A stretch of DNA of 64,000 bases from Moraxellaceae bacterium (GTDB taxonomy: Bacteria > Pseudomonadota > Gammaproteobacteria > Pseudomonadales > Moraxellaceae). Of the stretch, positions 48,035 to 57,509 are shown in pieces. The notes under the pieces are model-generated. The model had not been told where the DNA came from. It did no database searches and saw nothing but the letters and a program-made list of their open reading frames with translations. The position numbers and the translations under genes are program-made. The stretch covers positions 16,684 through 80,683 of the forward strand of contig JAJFBF010000043.1 of NCBI GenBank assembly GCA_020697295.1, given 5' to 3'. The stretch's first letter is position 1. The number at the start of each line of letters is the position of its first letter.

Positions 48035-48565
48035 CTACTGGAGGTCCCACTCACGGAACAGGACATCGCCCTGTCGGGTCGTGGCCTGCATCACCGGCTT
48101 CAGTTCGATGACCTTGCGTTGGGCGCCCTTGCTGAAACTGAAGGTGGCGACGCGTTGCTCTTCACCCTTGGCCCCGCGCAGGTTGATCACGGCTTTCAGG
48201 GTGTGCTGGCCGCTGCCCAGGTTGCCCGTGTAGATGCGCTGCATGCCGCCCTTGGCCAGCGCGACCAGCTCGGCATCGGTATACAGGTGATAGCCCGCGT
48301 CCTTCTCGTTGATGAGCAGCTTGACGTCGATGACCTTGAGGGCGGAGCCCGGCTCCAGGGTGACCACCACGGCGGCTTCGGTGCTCGGGAAGAGCAGCTC
48401 TTTTTCGAGCTGTGCAATATCGCGGTTGAGATTCAGCAGCTCGCCCTTCAGGCCCTGCAGGTCGCGGGGAAGGGGGGCCTCGGCGGCATGGGACGCGGGG
48501 GATACGAGGGCGCCCGAAACAGAAAGGCTCAGGCAGGCCAGGGCGAGCAAACGTCCAAGAGTCAT
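48035..48565 (-). CDS. Secreted hypothetical protein, first gene of ExbB/TPR operon
   Basis: Signal peptide MTLGRLLALACLSLSVSGALVSPASHAAEA; coiled-coil LQGLKGELLNLNRDIAQLEKELL. Confidence 0.75.
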   Translation of the reverse strand: MTLGRLLALACLSLSVSGALVSPASHAAEAPLPRDLQGLKGELLNLNRDIAQLEKELLFPSTEAAVVVTLEPGSALKVIDVKLLINEKDAGYHLYTDAELVALAKGGMQRIYTGNLGSGQHTLKAVINLRGAKGEEQRVATFSFSKGAQRKVIELKPVMQATTRQGDVLFREWDLQ

Positions 48566-48970
48566 TGTGTTGATCCAGATCTTGTTTTTATGGGCGGCGA
48601 GGGTCGGTGCAAGCGCCAGGCGCGAACGGAATGCGCCTGCGCGAACCCAGCGCAGGAAAGCCTGCTTTGCCTTGAATCGCGGGCTATTAACGCACATCAC
48701 TATTCAGGCGTCAAAGACCGGAAACGGCGCGGTTTCAGCATGTTGCAGGGGGTTTTTCACCAGGTGCGCAGCTTGGGCCCGGGTGGCGGGCCGGCCTGCC
48801 GATCCCCGCCGTCCCGGCTGCCGCGGCGGCGGGGACGGGCGTAGTCTCCGCTCGTCCGTCAAAAACATCCGTTCATCCTGCGCCCTTGCCGCAGGGCCGG
48901 CCGGCGCGGCGCTTGCCAGCGACCCGGGACGACGGCAAAGTGCCGGCTCCATTGCCGGAGGAGTCTGCGC

Positions 48971-50101
48971 ATGCGCGTCGTGGCCGATGAAAACATGCCC
49001 CTGGTGGGCGCCTGCCTGCCGGGCCTCGACGTAGAGCGCCTGCCGGGTCGGCGTATCACCCGGGCCGACCTCATGACGGCCGACGCCCTGCTCGTGCGCT
49101 CGGTGACCCGGGTCGACCGCGCCCTGCTCGAGGGCACGCCCGTCCGCTTTGTTGGCTCCGCCACCATCGGCACCGACCACCTCGACCTGCCGGGCCTGGC
49201 CGCCCTCGGCATCCAGGTGGCGGCGGCGCCCGGCTGCAATGCCCGCGCCGTGGGGGAGTACGTGGCCACCGTCCTGGCCAGCCTTGCCGCCGAGCAGGAC
49301 TGGCAGCCTGGCGCGCGCACCCTGGGGGTGGTCGGGCTCGGCAACACCGGGCAGGCGGTGCTCGCCCTGGCCCGGCTCATGGGGTTCCGCCTGCTCGGCT
49401 GCGATCCCTTCGTGACGCGGCCGGAGGTCGAGCAGGTCACCCTGCCCGAGCTGCTGGCGCGCGCCGATGTAGTGTCCCTGCATGTGCCCCTGACCCGGGG
49501 CGGGGCGCACCCCACCCATCATCTGCTTGATGCCGCGGCGCTGGCGCGCCTGCCCGACCATGCCATCGTGATCAACGCCTGCCGCGGCGAGGTGGTGGCG
49601 GGCGCCGCCCTGGGCGAGGCCCTGGCGGCACGTCCCGGCCTCACCGCGGTGCTGGATGTCTGGGAGGGCGAGCCGCGGGTGCCGGCCGACCTGCTGGCCA
49701 GGGTCCGCTACGGCAGCCCGCATGTGGCCGGCTATAGCCAGGAGGGCAAATGGCGGGGCACGGCCATGGTGTGCCAGGCGCTCTGCGCCAGCCTCGGCCT
49801 GCCCGCGCCGCGCGCGCTGGCGGCCCTGACCGGCAAGCTCCCGGCGCCGGCGCCGCTGCTGGCGGTCGGGGAAACCCCCGCGGCCCGCCTCCGGTCCCTG
49901 CTGCAGCAGGCCTGTCCGCTGGCCCGGGACGATGCCGCCCTGCGCGCCAGCCTGGCCGAGCCGGACCCTGGCGCCGCCTTCGATGCCCTGCGCCGGCTTT
50001 ATCCGGCCCGGCGCGAATTCACCGCGCACCGGGTCCGGCTGCCGGCCGCCGACCCGCTCTGGCCGCTCCTGGGCGCCTTGGGCTTTGGCCCGGATGCCTA
50101 G
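48971..50101 (+). CDS. pdxB: 4-phosphoerythronate dehydrogenase
   Basis: MRVVADENMPLVGACLPGLDVERLPGRRITRADLMTADALLVRSVTRVD..; full-length PdxB-like. Confidence 0.95.
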   Translation: MRVVADENMPLVGACLPGLDVERLPGRRITRADLMTADALLVRSVTRVDRALLEGTPVRFVGSATIGTDHLDLPGLAALGIQVAAAPGCNARAVGEYVATVLASLAAEQDWQPGARTLGVVGLGNTGQAVLALARLMGFRLLGCDPFVTRPEVEQVTLPELLARADVVSLHVPLTRGGAHPTHHLLDAAALARLPDHAIVINACRGEVVAGAALGEALAARPGLTAVLDVWEGEPRVPADLLARVRYGSPHVAGYSQEGKWRGTAMVCQALCASLGLPAPRALAALTGKLPAPAPLLAVGETPAARLRSLLQQACPLARDDAALRASLAEPDPGAAFDALRRLYPARREFTAHRVRLPAADPLWPLLGALGFGPDA

Positions 50102-50239
50102 CCGGCCACGCGCCCGGGCTATGGATATTTGCCGGGACCCTCCCTAAACTCGGGTCCTCAACCGCACAGGCCTGCCCTGGGTGACCCATAACAACAAAGC
50201 CGCGGGGCCTGGCATCCGCGGTGGTGGCGCGAACCCTCC

Positions 50240-50743
50240 ATGCTCAGAATTCTTTGCTCTTTCTTTATTATGTCGCTGCTCTGCGTTGCCCCGGCTCATG
50301 CCGAGGATGAGGAGCAGACCCCTGCCGTTCCCGCCGGCAACGACCTGTACATCGGCTTCGGCCAGTTCAGCGACATGCTGAACGTCAATGTCGAGTCGGT
50401 GACCCGCTGGGGAAATTTCATGGGGCGTGCCGGCTGGTTCCGGGATGTCGAGGGCCTGGCGGTCAACCTGAGCTGGCGCAAGCCGCTCGAGGGCGAGGAT
50501 GGCAATGTCACCGGTTTCTACCTGGGCGTGTTCGGCGGCCATATCGTCGGCGAGAACATCAACGACCAGTCCTTCCAGCGCCTGGGCGCCGGCGCCGAGA
50601 TGGGTTATCACTGGGTCAAGGAATACACGCGCGCCGAGCTGACCGTGGGCCTGGGCGCCGCCGAGCCCCTGGACGAGGCGGGTGTGGAATACGATACCGA
50701 GCCGACTCTTTTAGTCAGCTTCAGCATGGCGCTCGGTTACTGA
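50240..50743 (+). CDS. Outer-membrane beta-barrel-like protein (YfaZ-like)
   Basis: Signal peptide; GNDLYIGFGQFSDMLNVNVESVTRWGNFMGRAGW, terminal aromatic. Confidence 0.6.
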   Translation: MLRILCSFFIMSLLCVAPAHAEDEEQTPAVPAGNDLYIGFGQFSDMLNVNVESVTRWGNFMGRAGWFRDVEGLAVNLSWRKPLEGEDGNVTGFYLGVFGGHIVGENINDQSFQRLGAGAEMGYHWVKEYTRAELTVGLGAAEPLDEAGVEYDTEPTLLVSFSMALGY

Positions 50744-50846
50744 TTCATCGCCTGCCTTGCGCGCCTGTCCGGCGCGGGTAGCGATGACGGGGCGGGCGCC
50801 GCATCCTTGAGGCCGAGCCTCTTTCCCGTTTCCGGTTGCGCCTGTC

Positions 50847-52097
50847 ATGAATTCAGCGCCCCGTACTACCCGCGAGTCCTCCCTCTACGAGTCCGCCTGG
50901 GCCGCCAGCGGCAAGGGCAACTGGCGCCTGTCCTGGGAGCTCCCGCTGGAGGCGGACTTCCAGGCCTATTACGCGGAACGTTACCGTAACCATATGGCGG
51001 CCGGCCTCGCGGTTGGCGCGCTGGCCATGGTCGTGTCCGTGTTCGAGGACTTCATGCTGCCGGAAGGCCAGCGCATGATTCCGCTGCTGCTGCGTTTTGG
51101 CCTTGTCTTCCCTGTCGCCCTGTTCATGCTCTGGCTTATCCGCAAGCCGGCGCTGGACCGCTTCCAGCAAGCCATGCTCATGTTCGCCACGCTGGGCGGC
51201 GCAAGCACCTTCCTTTTCATGGCCTACTCGGTGACGTCGCCGCTGGGGCGCATGTACCTCGACACCCTGATCCTGATCCAGCTCTACGGCCTCACCCTGC
51301 TGCGCATGCGATTTGCCCATGCCGTCGCCTGCGTGCTGATGATCACCGCCGGCACCACGGCCGCCCTGTCATTGCTGCAGTTCCCCGGCCACAGCGGCGA
51401 GCATGTCATCGATCTCATGCTCATCACCTTTGCCGGCATGCTGTGCCTGGTCGCCAACTACCTGATGGAGCGCTCCGCGCGCTCCGACTACCTGCAGCAA
51501 CGCCTGCTGGAGTTTCGCCAGCAGGATCTCGAGCAGAGCAACTCCCACCTCGAGCAGCTCCTGCGCAGCGATGCCCTGACCGGCATTGCCAACCGGCGTT
51601 GCTTCGACCAGAGCATCACCGATGAATTCCGGCGCGCCGAGCGCGGCAGTTACCCGCTGGCCCTGCTCATGCTCGATGTGGATTGCTTCAAGCAGTACAA
51701 CGACACCTACGGGCACCAGGCGGGCGATGATGCCCTGACCCGGGTGGCGCAATCGCTGGCCCATTTCGCGCGCCGTCCGGGTGACCTGGCGGCACGTTAC
51801 GGGGGCGAGGAGTTCGCGCTGATCCTGCCGGGCTCCGACGAAGAGAATGCCCGCATGATTGCGCAAGAGGTGATCGAGCATGTGTTCGCGCGCAATGTGC
51901 CGCATGCCTCCTCACGCGTGTGTGACCGCGTCACGGTCAGCATCGGGGTGGCGTCGATCCTGCCCGCGGCGGGCCAGGCCGGGGTGCCCGAGCTCATGGC
52001 CAATGCCGACCAGGCGCTCTACCTGGCCAAGGCCCGGGGGCGCAACCAGGCCTGTACCTGGACCATGCTGGAATCGCGCCCGGACAGCGGCGCCTGA
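50847..52097 (+). CDS. Membrane-bound GGDEF diguanylate cyclase
   Basis: N-terminal TM helices; DALTGIANRRCFDQ...ARYGGEEFALILPG. Confidence 0.93.
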   Translation: MNSAPRTTRESSLYESAWAASGKGNWRLSWELPLEADFQAYYAERYRNHMAAGLAVGALAMVVSVFEDFMLPEGQRMIPLLLRFGLVFPVALFMLWLIRKPALDRFQQAMLMFATLGGASTFLFMAYSVTSPLGRMYLDTLILIQLYGLTLLRMRFAHAVACVLMITAGTTAALSLLQFPGHSGEHVIDLMLITFAGMLCLVANYLMERSARSDYLQQRLLEFRQQDLEQSNSHLEQLLRSDALTGIANRRCFDQSITDEFRRAERGSYPLALLMLDVDCFKQYNDTYGHQAGDDALTRVAQSLAHFARRPGDLAARYGGEEFALILPGSDEENARMIAQEVIEHVFARNVPHASSRVCDRVTVSIGVASILPAAGQAGVPELMANADQALYLAKARGRNQACTWTMLESRPDSGA

Positions 52098-52194
52098 CAT
52101 CCGTTCCGCCGCGGCCCTTGGTGCGAGGCGGCTTTCTGGTCTGGCCTTCCCGGTCCCTCGCTTCTGTCCCCGAGTTCCGACACCGAATTCCGCC

Positions 52195-52232
52195 CATAAA
52201 AAAAGCCGGCTTGCGCCGGCTTTTTTTATTGC
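52195..52232. terminator. Rho-independent bidirectional terminator
   Basis: cataaaaaaagccggcttgcgccggctttttttattg. Confidence 0.9.
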
Positions 52233-52238
52233 CACGTA

Positions 52239-54059
52239 TCAGCGGTTGCCGGCGTCGTCCCGGACGTCCTCGCCAAAGCGGCGGCGCGTCTTGGTCTGCA
52301 CTTGCACGGCCGGGGCCGGGCGGTCAGACACGTCACGGCGCGGACGGTCATTGAAGCCACCGTCCTGTGCCGAGCGCTGCACGAAGGGGCGACGCTCGCC
52401 ACCACCGTGACCGGCATGGCCGCCGGCGGGACGCGGCTTGCGCGGACCACCGAAGCCAGGCTTGGCCAGACCGGTGCGGGCCATGAAGTCACGGCGCTGC
52501 AGTTCGCCGATGTCGCCATCGAGGCGGGGCTGGCGCTCATCGTAGTTGGGGGCGGCGCGATTGCCGATATTGTCGTCACGGCGCTGCACATTGCCGTTGC
52601 CGAACTCCGGACGCGGGCCGTTGCTGAACTTGCGGCCTTCCGGTGCGCGACGCTGGGCAAAGCCTTCGGTGCGGGCCGGACGATCGCCGTAGCCTTCGGT
52701 GCGGGCAGGGCGGTCACCGTAACCTTCGGTACGGGCCGGACGCGCGGCGCGGTCGACAAAACCTTCGCTGCGGGCCGGGCGATCGCTGGCGCCTTCCGGA
52801 CGGGCCGGACGGTCGGCGAAACGCTTCTGGCGGTCATCGCGCTGCACGCGATCCTTGTTGCCCCAACGCGGCTTGTCACCGGCACCGGCGGGACGACGCG
52901 GACGGTCGGCGTCGAAGCGGCGCTGCGGCTCCAGGCCCTCAATGGTCTGCACTTCCAGCTTCTGCTCGAGGAACTGCTCGATGCGGCGCAGCACGCTGCG
53001 GTCGCGCGGGCCGACCAGCGAGCAGGCGATGCCGGTGCGGCCGGCACGGCCGGTACGGCCGATGCGGTGCACGTAGTCTTCGGCGTTCTTGGGCAGGTCG
53101 TAGTTGATGACGTGGCTGATGCCGGGCACGTCGATGCCGCGGGCGGCGACGTCGGTGGCGACCAGGATCTTGGTGCGGCCGCTGCGCAGCGCGGTCAGGG
53201 TGCGGTTGCGCGAGGACTGCTTCATGTCGCCATGCAGCGAATCCACCGGGAAGCCGAAGCCGGCCAGCTCGTCGGCCAGCGCGTCGCTGTCGATACGGGT
53301 GCTGGTGAACACGATGGCCTGGTTCACGTCGACACCGGTGAGCAGGTTCATCAGCAGCTTCTTCTTGTGGTCGAGGTCATCGGCATAGAAGGCGCGCTGT
53401 TCGATCTGCTCGTGCTTGGTCTTGTGACCGGCGATGTCAATGCGGAGCGGATCCTTCATGAGGGTGCCCGCCAGCTTGTTGATGCGGTCCTCGAAGGTCG
53501 CGGAGAACAGCAGGGTCTGGCGCTCGGCCGGGCAGGCCGCGGCGATGCGCTCGACGTCGTCGATGAAGCCCATGTCGAGCATGCGGTCGGCTTCGTCCAG
53601 GACCAGCATGTCGAGGCGTTCGAACACGATGCGGCCACGGCTCATGTGGTCGAGCAGGCGGCCCGGGGTCGCGACCATGATGTCGTAGGGGCGGGCCAGC
53701 AGGCGGTTCTGCGCCGGGAAGGGCATGCCGCCGAGGACGCTGACGGTGCGGACCTGGTTCTGGCCGGTGCTGTACTTCTGGGCGGCGGCGGTGACCTGCT
53801 GCGCCAGTTCACGGGTCGGGGTCAGCACGAGGATGCGGGGACCACGACCGGCCTTGCGGGGATCGTCGGCGATGGCGGACAGGGCCGGCAGCATGAAAGC
53901 CGCGGTCTTGCCGGTGCCGGTCTGGGCGGAAACGATGAGGTCACGGCCTTCCAGCGCGGCGGGAATTGCTTCGGCCTGCACGGGAGTAGGTTCGGTATAG
54001 CCGGCCGCAGCCAGCGCCTGCTGCACGGACTCGTGCAGTTTAAGCGAGGAAAAAGACAA
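52239..54059 (-). CDS. DEAD-box RNA helicase, RhlE-type, with repetitive basic tail
   Basis: AQTGTGKTAAF, VLDEADRMLDMGF, SATF, HRIGRTGRAG; tail TEGYGDRPARTEGYGDRPARTEGF. Confidence 0.93.
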   Translation of the reverse strand: MSFSSLKLHESVQQALAAAGYTEPTPVQAEAIPAALEGRDLIVSAQTGTGKTAAFMLPALSAIADDPRKAGRGPRILVLTPTRELAQQVTAAAQKYSTGQNQVRTVSVLGGMPFPAQNRLLARPYDIMVATPGRLLDHMSRGRIVFERLDMLVLDEADRMLDMGFIDDVERIAAACPAERQTLLFSATFEDRINKLAGTLMKDPLRIDIAGHKTKHEQIEQRAFYADDLDHKKKLLMNLLTGVDVNQAIVFTSTRIDSDALADELAGFGFPVDSLHGDMKQSSRNRTLTALRSGRTKILVATDVAARGIDVPGISHVINYDLPKNAEDYVHRIGRTGRAGRTGIACSLVGPRDRSVLRRIEQFLEQKLEVQTIEGLEPQRRFDADRPRRPAGAGDKPRWGNKDRVQRDDRQKRFADRPARPEGASDRPARSEGFVDRAARPARTEGYGDRPARTEGYGDRPARTEGFAQRRAPEGRKFSNGPRPEFGNGNVQRRDDNIGNRAAPNYDERQPRLDGDIGELQRRDFMARTGLAKPGFGGPRKPRPAGGHAGHGGGERRPFVQRSAQDGGFNDRPRRDVSDRPAPAVQVQTKTRRRFGEDVRDDAGNR

Positions 54060-54547
54060 TATGTAACTCCGGGGCTCGAGGGCCCTGATGATCGATCAAA
54101 TGCAAGCCGGAACCGGGGCTGAATGCCCGGACACAACTGGCGCGTTATCGTCGCCAACCGGATTTCACTGCGCAGGGCAGGAGGCAAGGTCAGGAACGAT
54201 TAGAAAGTTCCCGAGCCTGCAAGAAGAAGGGCTTTAGGAGCTTTCAGCAGGACATGCAGCCTTTGGGGCTGGCCTGCGTCCGGGATGATTCCCGGACAAG
54301 CAGAGGGCCGGTTGAGGGGCCATGCGCTGGGGATGATGTGATTGTGCAGTTGCGTACAAGCGGCATCACCAGCTGCCCGGCGCTGAAGGATCAGCACGAG
54401 ACAGGTGCGCACTGTACACGTTGCCAGTATGAAAACCAAGGGAAATTGCGTGGCGCTGGCACAGGAGTTATGCCATTGCTGTGTAATAGCCTGATTTTAT
54501 TGGGCCGGGCGGCCCTGAGGGAGTGGATCGGGCGCAGTGGCAATGGC

Positions 54548-54585
54548 CGCCTGGGCCTCTTGCCACTGGGCAAGAGGCCCAGGCG
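54548..54585. repeat. Perfect 17-bp-stem hairpin, 4-nt loop
   Basis: cgcctgggcctcttgcc-actg-ggcaagaggcccaggcg. Confidence 0.9.
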
Positions 54586-54599
54586 CAGCCGGCCGCCCA

Positions 54600-54625
54600 C
54601 AAAAAACGCGCCCGAAGGCGCGTTT
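54600..54625 (-). terminator. Rho-independent terminator downstream of tRNA-Val
   Basis: Minus strand AACGCGCCTTCGGGCGCGTTTTTT. Confidence 0.85.
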
Positions 54626-54661
54626 CTTGTGTTCACGGCCAGCGGGGCCGGTGAACGGTAT

Positions 54662-54736
54662 TGGTGGGCGGTACTGGGATTGAACCAGTGACCCTTGCCG
54701 TGTGAAGGCAATGCTCTCCCGCTGAGCTAACCGCCC
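54662..54736 (-). tRNA. tRNA-Val (CAC)
   Basis: Minus strand GGGCGGTTAGCTCAGCGGGAGAGCATTGCCTTCACACGGCAAGGGTCACTGGTTCAATCCCAGTACCGCCCACCA; full cloverleaf, encoded CCA. Confidence 0.97.
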
Positions 54737-54879
54737 GCTGTGAAGCGAGGCGCGTATCTTACTGATTTGTTGAAGGAGTGCAAACTCCCTGGCAGGGATT
54801 TTTGCAGTGCCCGGCGCGGTCGCAGCGGTCCCCGCCCCCAGGCGCGGCCGGGGCCGCACCTGCAGGCAATGACGGCGGA

Positions 54880-56609
54880 TCAGCGCTTGACGATGCCCGC
54901 CAGGAAGGCCATCAGCTCGGCCCGGGCGATGTCGCGGGATTCCGTGTCGCGGCGGCCCTTGTACTCCAGGGTGCCGGCGTCCAGGCCCTTCTCGCCGACC
55001 ACGATGCGGTGCGGGATGCCGATCAGCTCGGCATCCGAGAACTTCACGCCCGGGCGCTCGTTGCGGTCGTCGAAATAGACGTCGTAGCCGGCGGCGGTCA
55101 GTTCCTCGTACAGCTTCGTGCTCTCTTCCTGGATGCGCACCGACTTGCCCCAGTTCATGGGGATCAGCGCGACCTGGAAGGGGGCGATGGCATCCGGCCA
55201 GATGATGCCCTTGTCGTCAAAGTTCTGCTCGATGGCCGAGGCCACCACGCGGGTGACGCCGATGCCGTAGCAGCCCATGGTCACGACCAGCGGCTTGCCG
55301 TCCTCGCCCAGCACCTTGCACTGCAGGGCTTCGGAATACTTCTGGCCGAGCTGGAAGATGTGGCCGACCTCGATGCCGCGCTTGATCTGCAGCCGGCCCT
55401 TGCCGTCCGGCGAGGCGTCGCCGTCCACCACGTTGCGCAGGTCGGCGACCAGCGACGGTTCCGGCAGGTCACGGCCAAAGTTCACGCCGGCCAGGTGGAA
55501 GCTTTCCTTGTTGGCGCCGCAGACAAAGTCGCTCATGGCGGCAACCGTGCGGTCGGCGATGACGCGCACCTGGCCACTGACGGCCACGGGGCCGATAAAG
55601 CCCGGCTTGCAGCCAAGGTATTCCACGATCTCGGCCTCGGTGGCCAGGCGGAAGTCCTTGAGACCCCCGATCTTGCCGGCCTTCACTTCGTTGAGGTCAT
55701 GGTCGCCGCGCAGCAGGCACAGGGTGAAGTGCTTGATCACGGGCGCCTTGGCATCGGCCTGGGTTTCCGAGACCAGGGCCACGGCCTTGACCATGCGCGT
55801 GACATCGATGCCGAGCAGGGCGGCGACATCGGCGCAGGCGGTCTGGGTGGGCGTGGACACCTCATGCATCGCCTCGCTGGCGGCGGCGCGCGGCGCGGCC
55901 GGGGCCAGGGCCTCGGCCATCTCCACATTGGCGGCGTAGTCGGAGCTGTCGGAGAAGGCGATGTCGTCCTCGCCGGAGCTGGCCAGCACATGGAACTCGT
56001 GCGAGCCGGTGCCGCCGATGGAGCCGGTGTCGGCCTGCACCGGGCGGAAGTCCAGGCCCAGGCGGGTGAAGATGCGGCAGTAGGCCTGGTACATCGCGTC
56101 GTAGGTTTCCTGCAGGGAGGCCTGGTCGACGTGGAAGGAGTAGGCGTCCTTCATGATGAACTCGCGCGAGCGCATGACGCCGAAGCGGGGGCGGATCTCG
56201 TCGCGGAACTTGGTCTGCACCTGGTAGAATGCTTGTAGCTCTGCAGCTCGTTGCGGGCGAGATCGGTGATGACTTCCTCATGGGTGGGGCCGAGCACGAA
56301 GGCGCGGTCGTGGCGGTCCTTGAAGCGCAGCAGTTCGGGGCCGTACTGGATATAGCGGCCGGATTCTTCCCACAGCTCGGCGGGCTGGGTGACGGGCATC
56401 AGCACTTCCAGGGCGCCGGCGCGGTCCATTTCCTCGCGGATGATCCTCTCTACCTTGTGCAGCACCCGGCGGCCCAGCGGCAGCCAGTTGTAGAGGCCGG
56501 TGGCCAGCTTGCGGATCATGCCCGCGCGGAGCATGAGCTGGTGGGAGATGACTTCGGCATCGGCGGGGGTTTCGCGCAGGGTGGCAAGCAGCAGGCGGCT
56601 GACGCGCAT
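54880..56609 (-). pseudogene. proS: Prolyl-tRNA synthetase, apparently frameshifted
   Basis: N-terminal part 56609..56229 ([46 protein letters not shown]...[13 protein letters not shown]) and C-terminal part 56220..54880 ([29 protein letters not shown]...) in different frames. Confidence 0.88.
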
Positions 56610-56851
56610 GGGAGTTCCTGTGACGGCAAGGGGAAAGGGCGGAATTGTACGAGGCGGACCGGGGGGCAACAATCGTTTATGAGTTTTGTAAGGGTTGAGC
56701 CGGAGGCTGGCCGGTTCGGGCAGGCTCCGGTCCTGTCGGGGGCCGCGCCTGGGCATCCGCGCTTGTGCCTCGGCAGCGGGGGCCCGGCTCGGGTACACTC
56801 CGCGGTTGGCTGCTTTGCCGCCTCTCTCTTCTACCCCTGCCGGATGCCTCC

Positions 56852-57274
56852 ATGACCCTGACCCCCGCCGCCATTACCGACGTCATCCGTCAGGGTGTCC
56901 CGGCTTCGGAGGAGAGCGGGTTTTGCGTGGAGGCGATCACGGCGCGGGGAGTGGTCTGCCGCCTGCCCTACAGCGACCGGCACCTGCGTCCGGGCGGCAC
57001 CCTGTCCGGCCCGAGCATGATGACGCTGGCCGATGCCGCCATGTACGCGGCGGTGCTGGCCCGGCTCGGCCGGCTGGAAATGGCGGTGACGCAGAACCTC
57101 AATATCAATTTCCTGGCGCGGCCGAAGCCGGCCGACCTCCTCGCCGAGGTCGAGATATTGAAGATGGGGCGGCGCACGGTGGTGCTGGACGTGAAGATCC
57201 TTTCCGAGGGCAGCCCGGAAGTGGTGGCCCATGCCACCGGCACCTACTCGTTGCCGCCGCCCGGCAAGGAATGA
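56852..57274 (+). CDS. PaaI-like hotdog thioesterase
   Basis: [50 protein letters not shown] at 56852. Confidence 0.85.
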   Translation: MTLTPAAITDVIRQGVPASEESGFCVEAITARGVVCRLPYSDRHLRPGGTLSGPSMMTLADAAMYAAVLARLGRLEMAVTQNLNINFLARPKPADLLAEVEILKMGRRTVVLDVKILSEGSPEVVAHATGTYSLPPPGKE

Positions 57275-57509
57275 CAAGGCCCTGGCCGCCGGTGGTGGCA
57301 GGGGCAGGTACTGTGGTGGTCGTCGGCGTCGCGCCTTGCGCGGCCCGGGGGGCCCGGAAATGAACGTCAGGCCCGCGCCAGCGGGAAGGTCGGCACGGGA
57401 ATGTTCGTGACGGGCCTTGGCTGGATGCCGGTGCGGGCCTGGCGATGAATGTGCGTTACGGATGCCGCTGGTGTCCGGGTGCAAAGTACGTAATTGAGAC
57501 AGGTAATTA

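Noticed and set aside
52680-52780. Possible CRISPR-like periodic repeat
   Set aside because: Repeats are contiguous, in frame and inside the helicase tail; no unique spacers.
52302-54122. 606-aa plus-strand ORF antisense to the DEAD-box helicase
   Set aside because: Shadow ORF; helicase motifs are clear on the minus strand.
54254-54691. 145-aa plus-strand ORF ending in ...RYWWAVLGLNQ
   Set aside because: Runs through the tRNA terminator and antisense to tRNA-Val; typical spurious call next to tRNA genes.
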